Part shown: positions 48,226-57,670 of the stretch, piece by piece | Layout: every line of letters begins with the position of its first letter | Numbering within the stretch: position 1 is the first letter of the stretch | Assembly (NCBI RefSeq): GCF_001730315.1 | Contig: NZ_MIKC01000040.1 | Location: forward strand, 124,001 to 188,000 | DNA: 64,000 nucleotides | Direction: 5' to 3' | Source of the DNA: Enterococcus ureilyticus | GTDB taxonomy: Bacteria > Bacillota > Bacilli > Lactobacillales > Enterococcaceae | Translations under genes and position numbers: made by a program | Notes under the pieces: generated by a model | What the model saw: only the letters and a program-made list of their open reading frames with translations | Told to the model about the DNA's origin: nothing | Database searches by the model: none

Positions 48226-49070
48226 ATTTTACCTACCAACCTAACACACCCTTCGAACAGCGAGCATTATTCGATTTAAATTTAACATTAGAAGACGGTT
48301 CTTATACTGCAATCGTAGGGCATACTGGTAGTGGAAAATCAACCTTACTACAGCATTTAAATGCCTTGGTAAAACCGACAAAAGGGACTGTGACGATCGG
48401 TGATCGAACGATTGTACCTGAGACAAATAATAAAAATTTAAAACCGATACGTAAAAAAGTCGGTATTGTTTTTCAGTTTCCAGAAGCTCAATTATTCGAA
48501 GAAACAGTGGCGAAAGATATCGCTTTTGGGCCTAAGAATTTTGGTGTGGCAGGAGAAGAAGCTGCAAGATTAGCGGCTGAAATGCTTGATTTAGTTGGAC
48601 TGGACGCTAGTTTTTTAGACCGTTCTCCTTTTGAACTTTCTGGTGGTCAGATGCGACGTGTGGCAATTGCTGGTGTTTTAGCGATGGAGCCAGAAGTACT
48701 CGTTTTGGATGAACCGACAGCTGGACTTGATCCGCAAGGACGTAAAGAAATGATGGAGATGTTTCAGCGTTTGCATGAAGAACGTGGCATGACAATCGTT
48801 TTAGTGACGCATTTAATGGATGATGTAGCTAACTACGCAGACCATGTCTTAGTATTAGAAAAAGGCAGAATCGTGAAGGCAGGTGCACCTCAAGAGGTCT
48901 TTCAAGATATCGACTGGTTGAAAGAAAAACAATTAGGCGTACCAACAGCTGCAACTTTTGCAGAGAAATTAATTGCCAAAGGGCTCTCTTTTGAAGACTT
49001 ACCTCTGACGGCAGAAACACTGGCTGATGATTTATTAAAGGGCATGAAAAAGGCTGGTGAAGACGGATGA
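48201..49070 (+). CDS. ecfA2: Energy-coupling factor transporter ATPase EcfA2
   Basis: A 289-residue ABC ATPase: Walker [11 protein letters not shown]-loop [13 protein letters not shown], signature LSGGQMRR, Walker [16 protein letters not shown], His in [11 protein letters not shown] 48201 ([13 protein letters not shown]) lies inside the end of ecfA1 and is preferred to the frame beginning at 48195. It forms the A1-A2 heterodimer; its stop overlaps ecfT (ATGA). Confidence 0.95.
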   Translation: MDIRFEQVDFTYQPNTPFEQRALFDLNLTLEDGSYTAIVGHTGSGKSTLLQHLNALVKPTKGTVTIGDRTIVPETNNKNLKPIRKKVGIVFQFPEAQLFEETVAKDIAFGPKNFGVAGEEAARLAAEMLDLVGLDASFLDRSPFELSGGQMRRVAIAGVLAMEPEVLVLDEPTAGLDPQGRKEMMEMFQRLHEERGMTIVLVTHLMDDVANYADHVLVLEKGRIVKAGAPQEVFQDIDWLKEKQLGVPTAATFAEKLIAKGLSFEDLPLTAETLADDLLKGMKKAGEDG

Positions 49071-49864
49071 TGAATAAATTGATTTTTGGTCGCTATATTC
49101 CAGGAGATTCTTTTATTCATAGGATGGACCCACGCGCAAAATTGATTGCTAGCTTTTATTTTATTGGGATCATCTTTTTGGCGAACAATTGGCAGACATA
49201 TGGTATTTTAGCTATTTTTACATTATTTGCAATTTTTCTATCCAAAGTGAATATCCGTTTCTTTATTCGAGGAATCAAACCGCTGATTTGGTTGATTCTG
49301 TTCACGGTTGCGTTACAGATGTTGTTTACCCAAGGAGGAGAAGTTTACTTTAAGTGGGGAATTTTTACAATCACTGAATTTGGTGTGACCAACGGATTAT
49401 TTATTTTCTGTCGGTTTGTGTTGATTATCTTTATGTCTACATTACTTACATTGACAACACCGCCTCTGGACCTCTCAGATGCAATCGAATATTTATTGCG
49501 TCCATTAAAGGTAGTTCGTTTTCCTGTGCATGAAGTGTCATTGATGTTATCGATCGCGTTGCGTTTTGTGCCAACTTTGATGGATGAAACAGAGAAGATC
49601 ATGAATGCACAACGGGCTCGTGGAGTGGATTTTGGCGAAGGGAACCTGATTCAAAAAATGAAAGCTGTGGTACCGCTGTTGATTCCGTTATTTGTGAGTA
49701 GTTTTAATCGAGCAGAAGATTTAGCAACTGCGATGGAAGCACGTGGCTACCAAGGTGGGGACGGCCGGACAAAATATCGGATTCTTCATTGGCAGGTAAC
49801 AGATACAGCTGTTATGTTGGTATTTGCAGTCTTAACTGTAATGCTGATTTTTATGAGAAGTTAG
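49067..49864 (+). CDS. ecfT: Energy-coupling factor transporter transmembrane protein EcfT
   Basis: A 265-residue membrane protein with about five to six spans. Two coupling helices end in the Ala-Arg-Gly motifs expected for EcfT (AQRARGVDF and MEARGYQGG), which dock into the EcfA1/A2 pair. No S component is encoded next to it, as in group II ECF systems. It overlaps ecfA2 by 4 nt and is 19 nt from truA. Confidence 0.95.
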   Translation: MMNKLIFGRYIPGDSFIHRMDPRAKLIASFYFIGIIFLANNWQTYGILAIFTLFAIFLSKVNIRFFIRGIKPLIWLILFTVALQMLFTQGGEVYFKWGIFTITEFGVTNGLFIFCRFVLIIFMSTLLTLTTPPLDLSDAIEYLLRPLKVVRFPVHEVSLMLSIALRFVPTLMDETEKIMNAQRARGVDFGEGNLIQKMKAVVPLLIPLFVSSFNRAEDLATAMEARGYQGGDGRTKYRILHWQVTDTAVMLVFAVLTVMLIFMRS

Positions 49865-49883
49865 AAGTAAAGGTGGAAAAGAA

Positions 49884-50630
49884 ATGCCACGCTATAAAGC
49901 AATAATTGCGTATGACGGAACAAATTTTAATGGTTTTCAAGCTCAACCAAATGGACGTACTGTCCAAGAAGAGCTTGAAAAGACATTGAGAAAAATGAAT
50001 AACGGCAAAACGATCACGATTTTTGGTTCTGGTCGGACAGATGCAGGGGTTCACGCCGCTGGACAAGTGATTCATTTTGATTATCCACAGACGAGAGATT
50101 TGGAAAAAATGCGTTATGCTCTAGATACTCAAACACCTGAAGATATCGCTGTTAAAAGTGTAGAAATCGTACCAGATGATTTCCATGCTCGTTATCATGT
50201 TGTTGAGAAGATTTATCAATTTCGGGTAGATATCGGGAAACCAAGAAGTCCGTTTAAACGATTCTACGCTAGCTACTTTCCTTATGAAGTGGATATTAAA
50301 AAGATTCGAAGAGCATTGACTGATTTAGTTGGAACGCATGATTTTACGTCATTTTGTGCTTCTGGTACCGAGATTGAGGACAAAGTTCGAACGATTCATG
50401 AAGCAAGACTTGAAATCAATGAAGCGGGAGACGAACTGGTTTTTACATTTCGTGGAGATGGTTTTTTGTATAAGATGATCCGAATATTGGTAGGAACACT
50501 TCTTAAAATGGGAAATGGTCGAATGGATGAAACAAGAATTCCTGAAATCATTGCCGCTAAAGATCGGAATTTAGCTGGACCAACTGCACATCCAGAAGGG
50601 CTGTATTTGGTTGAAGTGAAATATGAATGA
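49884..50630 (+). CDS. truA: tRNA pseudouridine(38-40) synthase TruA
   Basis: A 248-residue enzyme that isomerises uridines 38-40 in the tRNA anticodon arm. [19 protein letters not shown], catalytic Asp in [25 protein letters not shown] and [19 protein letters not shown] are typical. AAAGGTGGAAAAG precedes the ATG. The ecf-truA arrangement is common in Firmicutes; no functional link is known. Confidence 0.96.
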   Translation: MPRYKAIIAYDGTNFNGFQAQPNGRTVQEELEKTLRKMNNGKTITIFGSGRTDAGVHAAGQVIHFDYPQTRDLEKMRYALDTQTPEDIAVKSVEIVPDDFHARYHVVEKIYQFRVDIGKPRSPFKRFYASYFPYEVDIKKIRRALTDLVGTHDFTSFCASGTEIEDKVRTIHEARLEINEAGDELVFTFRGDGFLYKMIRILVGTLLKMGNGRMDETRIPEIIAAKDRNLAGPTAHPEGLYLVEVKYE

Positions 50631-50666
50631 ATAAGTTTTTTATGAGTAAAATAACCAAACGTTTTA

Positions 50667-50717
50667 TAAAAAAGTAGAGTAGCTATAACTCAAGAAGTTG
50701 TAGCAACTCTACTTTTT
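50667..50717 (+). terminator. Terminator after truA
   Basis: AAAAAAGTAGAGT (50667-50679) pairs with ACTCTACTTTTTT (50705-50717). The stem continues internally (GCTATAA/TTGTAGC). A- and T-tracts at both ends make it bidirectional in form. Confidence 0.88.
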
Positions 50718-51080
50718 TATTTTATATTAATTCTTAAAAAAATTTAAAAACGTGAAAAATATTTGTATATTTCAGTATACAGGAGTAAGATATAATTCAT
50801 AAAATCGATTGGGAATGAATGATCGATGGAGCAGAATAATTCCTTTTTTTTAGGGCTAAATGCTTGTGTACCAAGCTAGTTTAATTTTTGTAGAATATAA
50901 TAAATCGTTATAAAGTTATTTTTAAGTCAGTAAATTTAGTTGGGGTTTATCGGAAAATTACTCATTTTGATAGATTACTCATTTCAAAGCTTCCATAAAA
51001 CAATCTTTTATACGTATATTGTATAGAAATAGTATATAAATTAATAAATAACGTATTTGAATGAAGATAGGAGGATAAAA
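50718..51080 (+). promoter_or_regulatory. AT-rich regulatory region upstream of the urease genes
   Basis: No gene in 363 bp. TATAAT occurs at 50791-50796, with the inverted repeat GTATA/TATAC (50765-50769/50776-50780) ahead of it, and again at 50896-50901. ATTACTCATTT is directly repeated at 50957-50967 and 50974-50984 (17-bp period). GTTTATCGGAAAATT just before is a weak CodY-like box (11 of 15). TTTTATACGTATA near 51007-51019 adds a palindrome. I cannot fix the start of transcription. The length and motif density suggest regulated expression. Confidence 0.4.
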
Positions 51081-51599
51081 ATGCTTGGTGTTATTTTATT
51101 GTATGTAGGAATGGTGTTAATAAGCAATGGTCTTTACCGATTACAAGGAACACAAGATAAATCAGTCGTGGTGATGAATCTATTTACAGGTGGATTAAGT
51201 TTACTTTTAAACCTGGTAGCTCTTTCTTACGGGATAGTAGCGAATAAAGATTCATCGTGGTTTTATGCCAGTGCGACTGGTTTATTATTTGCGTTTACGT
51301 ATCTCTATACAGCAATTAATTCAATGTTTGATTTAGATCAGAAGCTTTATGGCTGGTTCAGTTTATTTGTAGCAATCAACGCGATTCCAGCAGGAATATT
51401 ATGTTTTTATGGGTATGGCGGAAATACGTTATACGGAATAATTTGGTTTCTCTGGGGAATTCTTTGGTTTACAGGATTTCTTGAAAATACACTCGGAAAA
51501 AATCTGGGGAAATTTGTGGGTTATCTATCGGTAGGGGAAGGAATCATTACTGCTTGGATTCCTGGATTCTTAATGCTACTTGATTTATGGCCAAAATAA
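51081..51599 (+). CDS. ureI: UreI/AmiS-family urea channel
   Basis: A 172-residue inner-membrane protein with six hydrophobic segments (around 1-18, 30-50, 58-78, 84-104, 110-130, 142-165). It has the AmiS/UreI family pattern: MLGVILLYVGMVLISNG at the start, FTYLYTAINSMFDLD in the middle and WFLWGILWFTGFLEN near the end. In Helicobacter and Streptococcus salivarius UreI conducts urea, in the former only at low external pH. ATG 51081 behind TAGGAGGA is chosen over 51057. First gene of the urease operon. Acid gating here cannot be judged. Confidence 0.9.
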   Translation: MLGVILLYVGMVLISNGLYRLQGTQDKSVVVMNLFTGGLSLLLNLVALSYGIVANKDSSWFYASATGLLFAFTYLYTAINSMFDLDQKLYGWFSLFVAINAIPAGILCFYGYGGNTLYGIIWFLWGILWFTGFLENTLGKNLGKFVGYLSVGEGIITAWIPGFLMLLDLWPK

Positions 51600-51620
51600 A
51601 ATGAGAAGGGAGCATTTATT

Positions 51621-51923
51621 ATGCAATTAACAACAAGAGAACAAGAAAAAATGATGATCAGCTTGGCAGCAATGATTGCCCAACGCAGAAAAGACAAAAA
51701 AATAAAGTTGAATCATCCAGAAAGTGTCGCTTTGATTACGGATTTGATTTTAGAAGGCGCACGTGAAGGAAAAACAGTTTCTGAATTAATGAACGAGGGT
51801 AGAAATCTTTTAACAAAAGAAGATGTCATGGAAGGTATTTCAGAAATGATTCCAATGATTCAAGTAGAAGCAACATTTCCAGATGGAACAAAGTTAGTTA
51901 CCGTTCATGATCCAATCCAATAA
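51621..51923 (+). CDS. ureA: Urease gamma subunit
   Basis: A 100-residue structural subunit. [41 protein letters not shown] and [23 protein letters not shown] match the UreA family end to end. GAGAAGGGAG precedes the ATG, 21 nt after ureI. It assembles with UreB and UreC as (ABC)3. The separate gamma and beta genes are the standard bacterial form, unlike the fused Helicobacter subunit. Confidence 0.97.
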   Translation: MQLTTREQEKMMISLAAMIAQRRKDKKIKLNHPESVALITDLILEGAREGKTVSELMNEGRNLLTKEDVMEGISEMIPMIQVEATFPDGTKLVTVHDPIQ

Positions 51924-51958
51924 ATTCATTTTAATGATTCGATGAAGGAGGAAAAGTT

Positions 51959-52285
51959 ATGATTCCAGGAGAATATAAGTTAGCAAAAGAGCCAGTTGTA
52001 TGTAATGAAGGGTATGATGCCATCACTTTAGAGGTGAAAAATGTTGGTGATCGAGCTGTTCAGGTGGGGTCACATTTTCACTTCTATGAAGCAAACGAAG
52101 AAGGCTTGAAATTTGATCGTGAAAAAGCAAGAGGCAAACGTCTAGATATACCTGCAGGTACTGCAATCCGTTTTGAACCAGGTGAAACCCGTAAAGTGAA
52201 TTTGATTGACGTAGGTGGAAAACGCCGTATTTATGGTTTCAATGATAAAATAAATGGTTTTTTAGATGATGACCGCACAAAATAG
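51959..52285 (+). CDS. ureB: Urease beta subunit
   Basis: A 108-residue structural subunit. [36 protein letters not shown] and [17 protein letters not shown] are diagnostic. GAAGGAGGA precedes the ATG, 35 nt after ureA. Length is normal. Confidence 0.97.
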   Translation: MIPGEYKLAKEPVVCNEGYDAITLEVKNVGDRAVQVGSHFHFYEANEEGLKFDREKARGKRLDIPAGTAIRFEPGETRKVNLIDVGGKRRIYGFNDKINGFLDDDRTK

Positions 52286-52303
52286 CTGAAAAGAGGGAAA
52301 AAT

Positions 52304-54025
52304 ATGAGCTTTAAAATGGATAGAAGTAAATACGCGCAAATGTTTGGCCCAATAGTCGGGGATAGTGTTCGATTAGGAGATACGGATTTATTTGCAGCAA
52401 TTGAAAAGGATTATACGATTCACGGTGAAGAAAGCAAGTTTGGTGGAGGAAAAGTTTTGAGAGATGGCATGGGGCAAAGCGCTACAGAAACTCGTGCAGC
52501 AAATCCACTGGTTGTAGATACAATTATCACCAATGCAACAATCATTGACTATACAGGAATTATTAAAGCGGATATAGGGATCCGCGATGGTAAGATCATC
52601 GCCATTGGTAAAGGCGGAAATCCAGATAATATGGATGACATAGACTTTGTCGTTGGTGCTAGTACGGAAGCAATTTCTGCTGAGGGTCTAATCGTAACAG
52701 CGGGTGGATTGGATATTCATGTTCATTTTATTTCACCAGGTTTAGCACAAGCGGGACTTGATAATGGCATTACAACATTATTCGGTGGGGGAACAGGTCC
52801 AGCTGATGGAACAAATTCAGCGACTACATCACCTGGTAAATGGCATATCGAACGAATGCTTCAGTCAGCCGAAAACTTACCGATCAACATTGGTGTTATG
52901 GCAAAAGGTGCGGGTGCTGTACCTGAAACGATAGCAGAACAAATTGAAGCAGGTGCCATGGCGATAAAAAACCATGAAGATTGGGGCGCAACTGCTGCTG
53001 GAATTGATAATTCACTGAAAGCTGCTGATCAATATGATGTTCAATTTGCGGTTCATACTGATTCGCTTAATGAAGGGGGATTCGTTCAAAATACGTTAGA
53101 TGCTTTTCAAGGACGAACAGTGCATACATTCCATACTGAAGGTGCAGGTGGTGGACACGCACCAGATATCATGGTAGTAGCGGGGCACGATAATGTGTTG
53201 CCTTCATCAACGAATCCAACAAATCCTTATACGATCAATGAAATCAGTGAACTATTTGATATGGTCATGGTTTGTCATAACTTGGATCCGAAATTACCAG
53301 AAGACGTGTCATTTGCAGAATCTCGTGTACGTAAACAAACGATTGCAGCAGAAGATGTTTTACATGATATGGGTGCACTAAGTATTATGACTTCTGATGC
53401 AATGGCTATGGGACGTGTTGGTGAAGTTGCAATGCGTTGTTGGCAGTTGGCAGATAAAATGAAAAAACAACGTGGACCTTTAGATGGTGATAGTGAATTT
53501 AACGATAATAATCGGATCAAACGATATATTGCGAAATACACAATAAATCCAGCCATCACAAACGGTGTATCAGATTATATCGGATCCGTTGAAGTAGGCA
53601 AATATGCTGATTTAGTCATTTGGGAACCAGCGAAGTTTGGAGCAAAACCCAAAATGGTTTTAAAAATGGGCATGATTAGTTATGGTGTGATGGGAGATGC
53701 AAGTTCAAGTCTACCTACACCACAACCTCGTCTAATGAGAGATCTCTTTGGGGCATGCGGCAAGGCTGTGACTGCCACAAATATTACATTCGTTTCACAG
53801 TTTGCATACGATCATGGAATCAAGGAAAACATTGGACTTGAAAAAGTAGTTTTACCTGTTCATAATACAAGAAATTTAACCAAGCGAGACATGAAATTAA
53901 ATAATTTCAGTCCAAAAACGATTACCGTTGACCCTCATACATTTGATGTGAAGATTGATGACGAATTGATTACTTGTGATCCCGTCGACACTGTGGCGTT
54001 AAGCCAAAGATATTACCTATTCTAA
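52304..54025 (+). CDS. ureC: Urease alpha subunit (catalytic)
   Basis: A 573-residue amidohydrolase-fold subunit carrying the bis-nickel active site that hydrolyses urea to ammonia and carbamate. Nickel ligands are in place: HxH in GLDIHVHF, the lysine to be carbamylated in [11 protein letters not shown], His in [10 protein letters not shown] and [12 protein letters not shown], and Asp in [11 protein letters not shown]. The active-site flap reads MVCHNLD: the Cys and the catalytic His remain, while the second His of the usual CHHL is Asn. AGAGGGA precedes the ATG. Start and length are normal. Confidence 0.97.
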   Translation: MSFKMDRSKYAQMFGPIVGDSVRLGDTDLFAAIEKDYTIHGEESKFGGGKVLRDGMGQSATETRAANPLVVDTIITNATIIDYTGIIKADIGIRDGKIIAIGKGGNPDNMDDIDFVVGASTEAISAEGLIVTAGGLDIHVHFISPGLAQAGLDNGITTLFGGGTGPADGTNSATTSPGKWHIERMLQSAENLPINIGVMAKGAGAVPETIAEQIEAGAMAIKNHEDWGATAAGIDNSLKAADQYDVQFAVHTDSLNEGGFVQNTLDAFQGRTVHTFHTEGAGGGHAPDIMVVAGHDNVLPSSTNPTNPYTINEISELFDMVMVCHNLDPKLPEDVSFAESRVRKQTIAAEDVLHDMGALSIMTSDAMAMGRVGEVAMRCWQLADKMKKQRGPLDGDSEFNDNNRIKRYIAKYTINPAITNGVSDYIGSVEVGKYADLVIWEPAKFGAKPKMVLKMGMISYGVMGDASSSLPTPQPRLMRDLFGACGKAVTATNITFVSQFAYDHGIKENIGLEKVVLPVHNTRNLTKRDMKLNNFSPKTITVDPHTFDVKIDDELITCDPVDTVALSQRYYLF

Positions 54026-54040
54026 ACAGAAAAATGCTGG

Positions 54041-54134
54041 GACAAAAGTGGCAAGCTATCAAAAATTCTTTTAAAAAAATGATATCTATATACATTTAGA
54101 AGAAATTTTAAGGAAGCTAATGCCACTTTTGTTC
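54041..54134. repeat. Long imperfect inverted repeat between ureC and ureE
   Basis: ACAAAAGTGGCA (54042-54053) pairs perfectly with TGCCACTTTTGT (54121-54132), and the inner sequences (AGCT/AGCT and AAAATT...AAATTTT) continue the symmetry, making a stem-loop of about 95 nt. It occupies the only sizeable gap inside the urease gene run. The outer motif GCTGGGACAAAAGTG resembles intergenic repeats common in enterococci and relatives. It may be an inserted repeat element or a partial terminator that lowers accessory gene expression. Confidence 0.6.
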
Positions 54135-54171
54135 TGTTAAATTATCAATATGTTATTACAGGAGGAAGAAT

Positions 54172-54627
54172 ATGATTTTGACAGCTATTGATTCAAATCT
54201 TGATGAAATCGATGATATTACGAAATATCATGTTGAAACTGTTAGATTAAACAGTGATGATTTAAACAAAAGAATTTTAAGGGTAACCACAGATCATGGC
54301 AACGATTATGGTATTCGATTAACAAGTGAAAGTGAAGCGTTGCGTAATGGTTCTATCTTTTTTGTCGATGACCATAACATTTTAGTCATTGCGGTACGCT
54401 CTGAAGAAATGATTATCATTAAACCGTCAACGATGGATGAAATGGGTGAAATTGCTCACTTACTTGGAAATACACATAAACCTGTTGTTGTAGAAGACGG
54501 GAAAATTGTTTTAGAAGTAGATCCAACTGTAGTTGATCTTTTAAATAAAAAGGACATAGACTACGAGATTAAAAAAATCAAGTTGAAAAAAGCTTTGAAA
54601 CATGTGGACTTGTCGCATGAACATTAA
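54172..54627 (+). CDS. ureE: Urease accessory protein UreE (nickel chaperone)
   Basis: A 151-residue metallochaperone delivering Ni2+ to the UreFGD-apourease complex. The N-terminal peptide-binding domain is followed by the metal-binding domain with the conserved HLLGNTHKPV. The C-terminus (HVDLSHEH) has only three histidines, not the poly-His tail of Klebsiella UreE, so nickel storage capacity is probably small. CAGGAGGA precedes the ATG. It overlaps ureF by 11 nt. Confidence 0.93.
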   Translation: MILTAIDSNLDEIDDITKYHVETVRLNSDDLNKRILRVTTDHGNDYGIRLTSESEALRNGSIFFVDDHNILVIAVRSEEMIIIKPSTMDEMGEIAHLLGNTHKPVVVEDGKIVLEVDPTVVDLLNKKDIDYEIKKIKLKKALKHVDLSHEH

Positions 54628-55321
54628 TGTAAAAAGGTTTGAAAATTTTTTAGATGTTGTACAAGTCTGCGATTCCACTTTTCCTATTGGGACATTCAAT
54701 CATTCCTTTGGTATGGAAAATTATTTGAGAACAGATAAAATAACGAATGCAGATGATTTTGAAATTTGGTTAGATACGTATCTAAAAACACAATTTAAAT
54801 ACGGTGAAGGGTTACTTATAAATCTTTGTTTTAAAGCTTTGGAAGAAGAAAAAATAGAAGTAATTTGGGAATACGATAAAATCATTACATGTTCCTCACA
54901 AGCAGCTGAAACAAGAAATGGGACAAAAATGATTGCGAAGCAAATGATTGACCTAGTTCAAACTTTACATGATATTCCATTACTAGATGATTATAAGCAA
55001 CAAATCAAAAAGGCTACTGTTTATGGAAATCCAGCGATTGTTTTTGCTATTTTTGCTCATTATAAAGGACTGGACGCAGATGAAGCAATCTTACTTTATG
55101 GCTATAGTATAAATTCTACGATGATTCAAAATGCTGTCAGAGCAGTCCCTCTAGGGCAAAAAAGCGGACAATTAATTCTACAAAGAACAATCCCACTTCT
55201 AGAAGAGATAGTAGCAGAAATGAAGCAATTGGACACATCTTATTTAGGAGCCAATGTACCTGGAATCGAATTGTCACAAATTAACCATGAAACACAAGTA
55301 TTCAGACTTTTTATGTCATAG
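54617..55321 (+). CDS. ureF: Urease accessory protein UreF
   Basis: A 234-residue all-helical GTPase-regulating protein for UreG. CDSTFPIGTFNHSFGMENYL is the family N-terminal hallmark, and the C-terminal GANVPGIELSQINHETQVFRLF is typical. ATG 54617 (MNINVKRFENFLD) is taken; ATG 54602 in the same frame is possible, and neither has a strong ribosome binding site, so coupling to ureE translation is likely. Confidence 0.93.
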   Translation: MNINVKRFENFLDVVQVCDSTFPIGTFNHSFGMENYLRTDKITNADDFEIWLDTYLKTQFKYGEGLLINLCFKALEEEKIEVIWEYDKIITCSSQAAETRNGTKMIAKQMIDLVQTLHDIPLLDDYKQQIKKATVYGNPAIVFAIFAHYKGLDADEAILLYGYSINSTMIQNAVRAVPLGQKSGQLILQRTIPLLEEIVAEMKQLDTSYLGANVPGIELSQINHETQVFRLFMS

Positions 55322-55335
55322 GGAGGAAATAACAG

Positions 55336-55947
55336 ATGAAAAAAACAGTAATAATTGGTGTCGGTGGACCCGTTGGATCAGGGAAAACATTACTTATTGA
55401 ACGTTTAGTTAGACAAATGAATGAGGATTTGAACGTTGCAGTAATAACCAATGATATCTATACAAAAGAAGATGCAAAATTCTTATGTGATAACTCTGTT
55501 TTAAGTGAAGATCGTATTATCGGTGTAGAAACTGGAGGATGTCCACACACAGCAATTCGTGAAGATGCATCAATGAATTTTGCAGCTATTGAACAATTAG
55601 AAGAACGATTTGAAGATTTAGATGTAATTTTTTTGGAAAGTGGTGGGGATAATTTAGCCGCAACGTTTAGTCCAGAATTAGTCGATTCCTCTATTTATAT
55701 TATTGATGTGGCCCAAGGAGAAAAAATTCCTAGAAAAGCAGGTCAAGGAATGATCAAGAGTGATTTATTTATCATCAATAAAATCGATTTGGCTCCGTAT
55801 GTTGGTGCTGATTTAGATGTCATGAAAAAAGACACCGAAGTTTTTCGAGAAGATAATACTTTTTTATTTACTAACTTAAAGGATCAAGAAGGGGTAGCAG
55901 CCGTAAATGAATGGATCCGTAAAAATGTTTTACTAGAAGGATTATAA
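55336..55947 (+). CDS. ureG: Urease accessory protein UreG (GTPase)
   Basis: A 203-residue SIMIBI GTPase coupling GTP hydrolysis to nickel insertion. P-loop [23 protein letters not shown], the nickel-binding Cys-Pro-His in [34 protein letters not shown] and the NKID specificity motif are all present. GGGAGGAA precedes the ATG. ureD follows 1 nt after its stop. Confidence 0.97.
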   Translation: MKKTVIIGVGGPVGSGKTLLIERLVRQMNEDLNVAVITNDIYTKEDAKFLCDNSVLSEDRIIGVETGGCPHTAIREDASMNFAAIEQLEERFEDLDVIFLESGGDNLAATFSPELVDSSIYIIDVAQGEKIPRKAGQGMIKSDLFIINKIDLAPYVGADLDVMKKDTEVFREDNTFLFTNLKDQEGVAAVNEWIRKNVLLEGL

Positions 55948-55948
55948 T

Positions 55949-56797
55949 ATGAGGCAAGATACAGACGGACTTATTGAAATGGCATTTACCAATCGTAATA
56001 ACCGAACCATTGCGTCTAGAATTTATCATGAGGGCAATTCTCGCGTGTCCTCGAATATTCCATTAGCGAATGAGAAAACACCATATTACTTCTTTATTAG
56101 TACGGGTGGGGGTTTCCTTGAGGGAGAGAAATATGAACTGGATGTTACGGTAGCCAAAGAAGCGCATGCTATCGTGACAACTCAAGCACCAACTTACGTA
56201 TACAAATGTGATAATAAAATACAAACAACACAAAAAACACAGCTGGTTTTAGAAGAAAATAGCACATTTGAATATTTAACAGATGAAGTAATTCCTTATA
56301 AAAATTCAATTTACAAACAAGAAACAATCGTTCAGATGAAAGAAAATGCAACGCTAATTTTAATGGATGGTGTAACAGCGGGCTGGTCTGCTGATGAGCA
56401 ACCGTTTCAATACGCTGAATTACAGATGAAAACAAGTATATATATGGATGAAGAATTAATCTACAATGACCATTTACTATCAGAGCCATTGAAAAATGAT
56501 ATGTCTGCACTAGGTTATTTTGAAGACGGCTTGAATTATAATACGTTGATAATTATCAGTCCTTCTTGTACAAAAGAGGTTATTGAAACAATTAGAAAGA
56601 AATTAAATGAAATTGAAACAACTGTCAATTTTGGCATTTCAAGTTTAGAAAAACCTGGTTTTGTGCTTCGAGCGCTGGGGAAAAGTGGAGAAGAAAATCG
56701 CTATATCCTGATGCAAGCACTCAATCATTTTCGAATAGAACAGCTTCATTATCCTGAATTGATTCTTAGTAAAAATGACAACTACATCCAGAATTAA
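55949..56797 (+). CDS. ureD: Urease accessory protein UreD
   Basis: A 282-residue scaffold protein (UreD/UreH) that binds apourease and UreF. STGGGFLEGEKYELDVTV, TTQAPTYVYKC and the later GYFEDGLNYNTLIIIS segments fit the family. It starts almost directly after ureG with AAGGATTATA as a modest site. Placing ureD last is the order in streptococcal urease operons (ureIABCEFGD), and differs from Klebsiella. Confidence 0.92.
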   Translation: MRQDTDGLIEMAFTNRNNRTIASRIYHEGNSRVSSNIPLANEKTPYYFFISTGGGFLEGEKYELDVTVAKEAHAIVTTQAPTYVYKCDNKIQTTQKTQLVLEENSTFEYLTDEVIPYKNSIYKQETIVQMKENATLILMDGVTAGWSADEQPFQYAELQMKTSIYMDEELIYNDHLLSEPLKNDMSALGYFEDGLNYNTLIIISPSCTKEVIETIRKKLNEIETTVNFGISSLEKPGFVLRALGKSGEENRYILMQALNHFRIEQLHYPELILSKNDNYIQN

Positions 56798-56882
56798 TGG
56801 ACAAGATGAAGATTTTTTACGAACTTTTTAGTAAGAAATGGCGAGGCATTGTTCTGTTATGTAGTAAAAAGGGGAAATTAGT

Positions 56883-57653
56883 GTGGAAATGGCTAAGAAG
56901 ACATTTAAAAATGAAATTATTGATTACTGGTCAAAGAGATCTGAAACCTATGGACAACAGCATCATGAAGAATTACTGGGAGAACCAAAAGCATTATGGC
57001 AGAATGTCATCCTTAGTGCTTTTAATGCAAACGAAAACCCAGTTAAAAAAATTCTTGATATAGGTACTGGTCCTGGTTTTCTCTCCATATTGCTTGCTGA
57101 AAAAGGCTTTGAAGTGACGTCAATCGATATGACAGAAGAAATGTTGATTCAAGCAAAGTTGAATGCGGGTGATCTCGTTGAAAAAATCGAATGGACATTG
57201 ATGGATGCCCATAAGTTGACATTTGATACAGCACACTTCGATGCAATTGTCACAAGAAATGTCACTTGGAACCTAGAAAATCCAAAGGAAGCATATAAAG
57301 AATGGTATCGAGTATTAAAACCAGGAGGAATCTTACTAAATTTTGATTCAAATTGGTACAAATATCTTTACGATGAAACGCTTCGGGAGAAATATGAAAA
57401 AAATCGAGAATTGACGCAAGAGATGGCTGTTAAAGATTATTATGAAGGGACAGACATTGATTGGATGGAAGACTTAGCTAAAGAAATGCCTTTATCAAAA
57501 ATTACCCGTCCTATATGGGATAAGAAGGTATTGAAAGAGTGTGGATTCCAATCTATTACAATTCATGAGAATATGAATGATCAATTACTAAGTGATATTC
57601 AAAAAATTAATTTCTTGTTTTCCCCTATATTCCTAATAGAAGCAACAAAATAA
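56883..57653 (+). CDS. Class I SAM-dependent methyltransferase
   Basis: A 256-residue protein with a Methyltransf_11-type Rossmann domain: motif I KILDIGTGPGFLSILLAEKG (about 58-77), the acidic residue ending strand 2 in VTSIDMTEEML, MDAHKLTFDTAHFDAIV, and YRVLKPGGILLNFD after strand 4/5. A C-terminal extension of about 100 residues is rich in Lys and Glu and probably forms the substrate cap. GTG 56883 behind AAAAGGGG is used; ATG 56889 is possible. It lies between urease and nickel-transport genes with short gaps, so a nickel-related role is suggested, but the substrate is unknown. Confidence 0.83.
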   Translation: MEMAKKTFKNEIIDYWSKRSETYGQQHHEELLGEPKALWQNVILSAFNANENPVKKILDIGTGPGFLSILLAEKGFEVTSIDMTEEMLIQAKLNAGDLVEKIEWTLMDAHKLTFDTAHFDAIVTRNVTWNLENPKEAYKEWYRVLKPGGILLNFDSNWYKYLYDETLREKYEKNRELTQEMAVKDYYEGTDIDWMEDLAKEMPLSKITRPIWDKKVLKECGFQSITIHENMNDQLLSDIQKINFLFSPIFLIEATK

Positions 57654-57670
57654 ATAGCAAAGGAGATGAG

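Noticed and set aside
56797-57063. 88-codon open frame starting at the ureD stop
   Set aside because: It overlaps the methyltransferase gene in another frame, lacks a ribosome binding site and has no recognisable motif.
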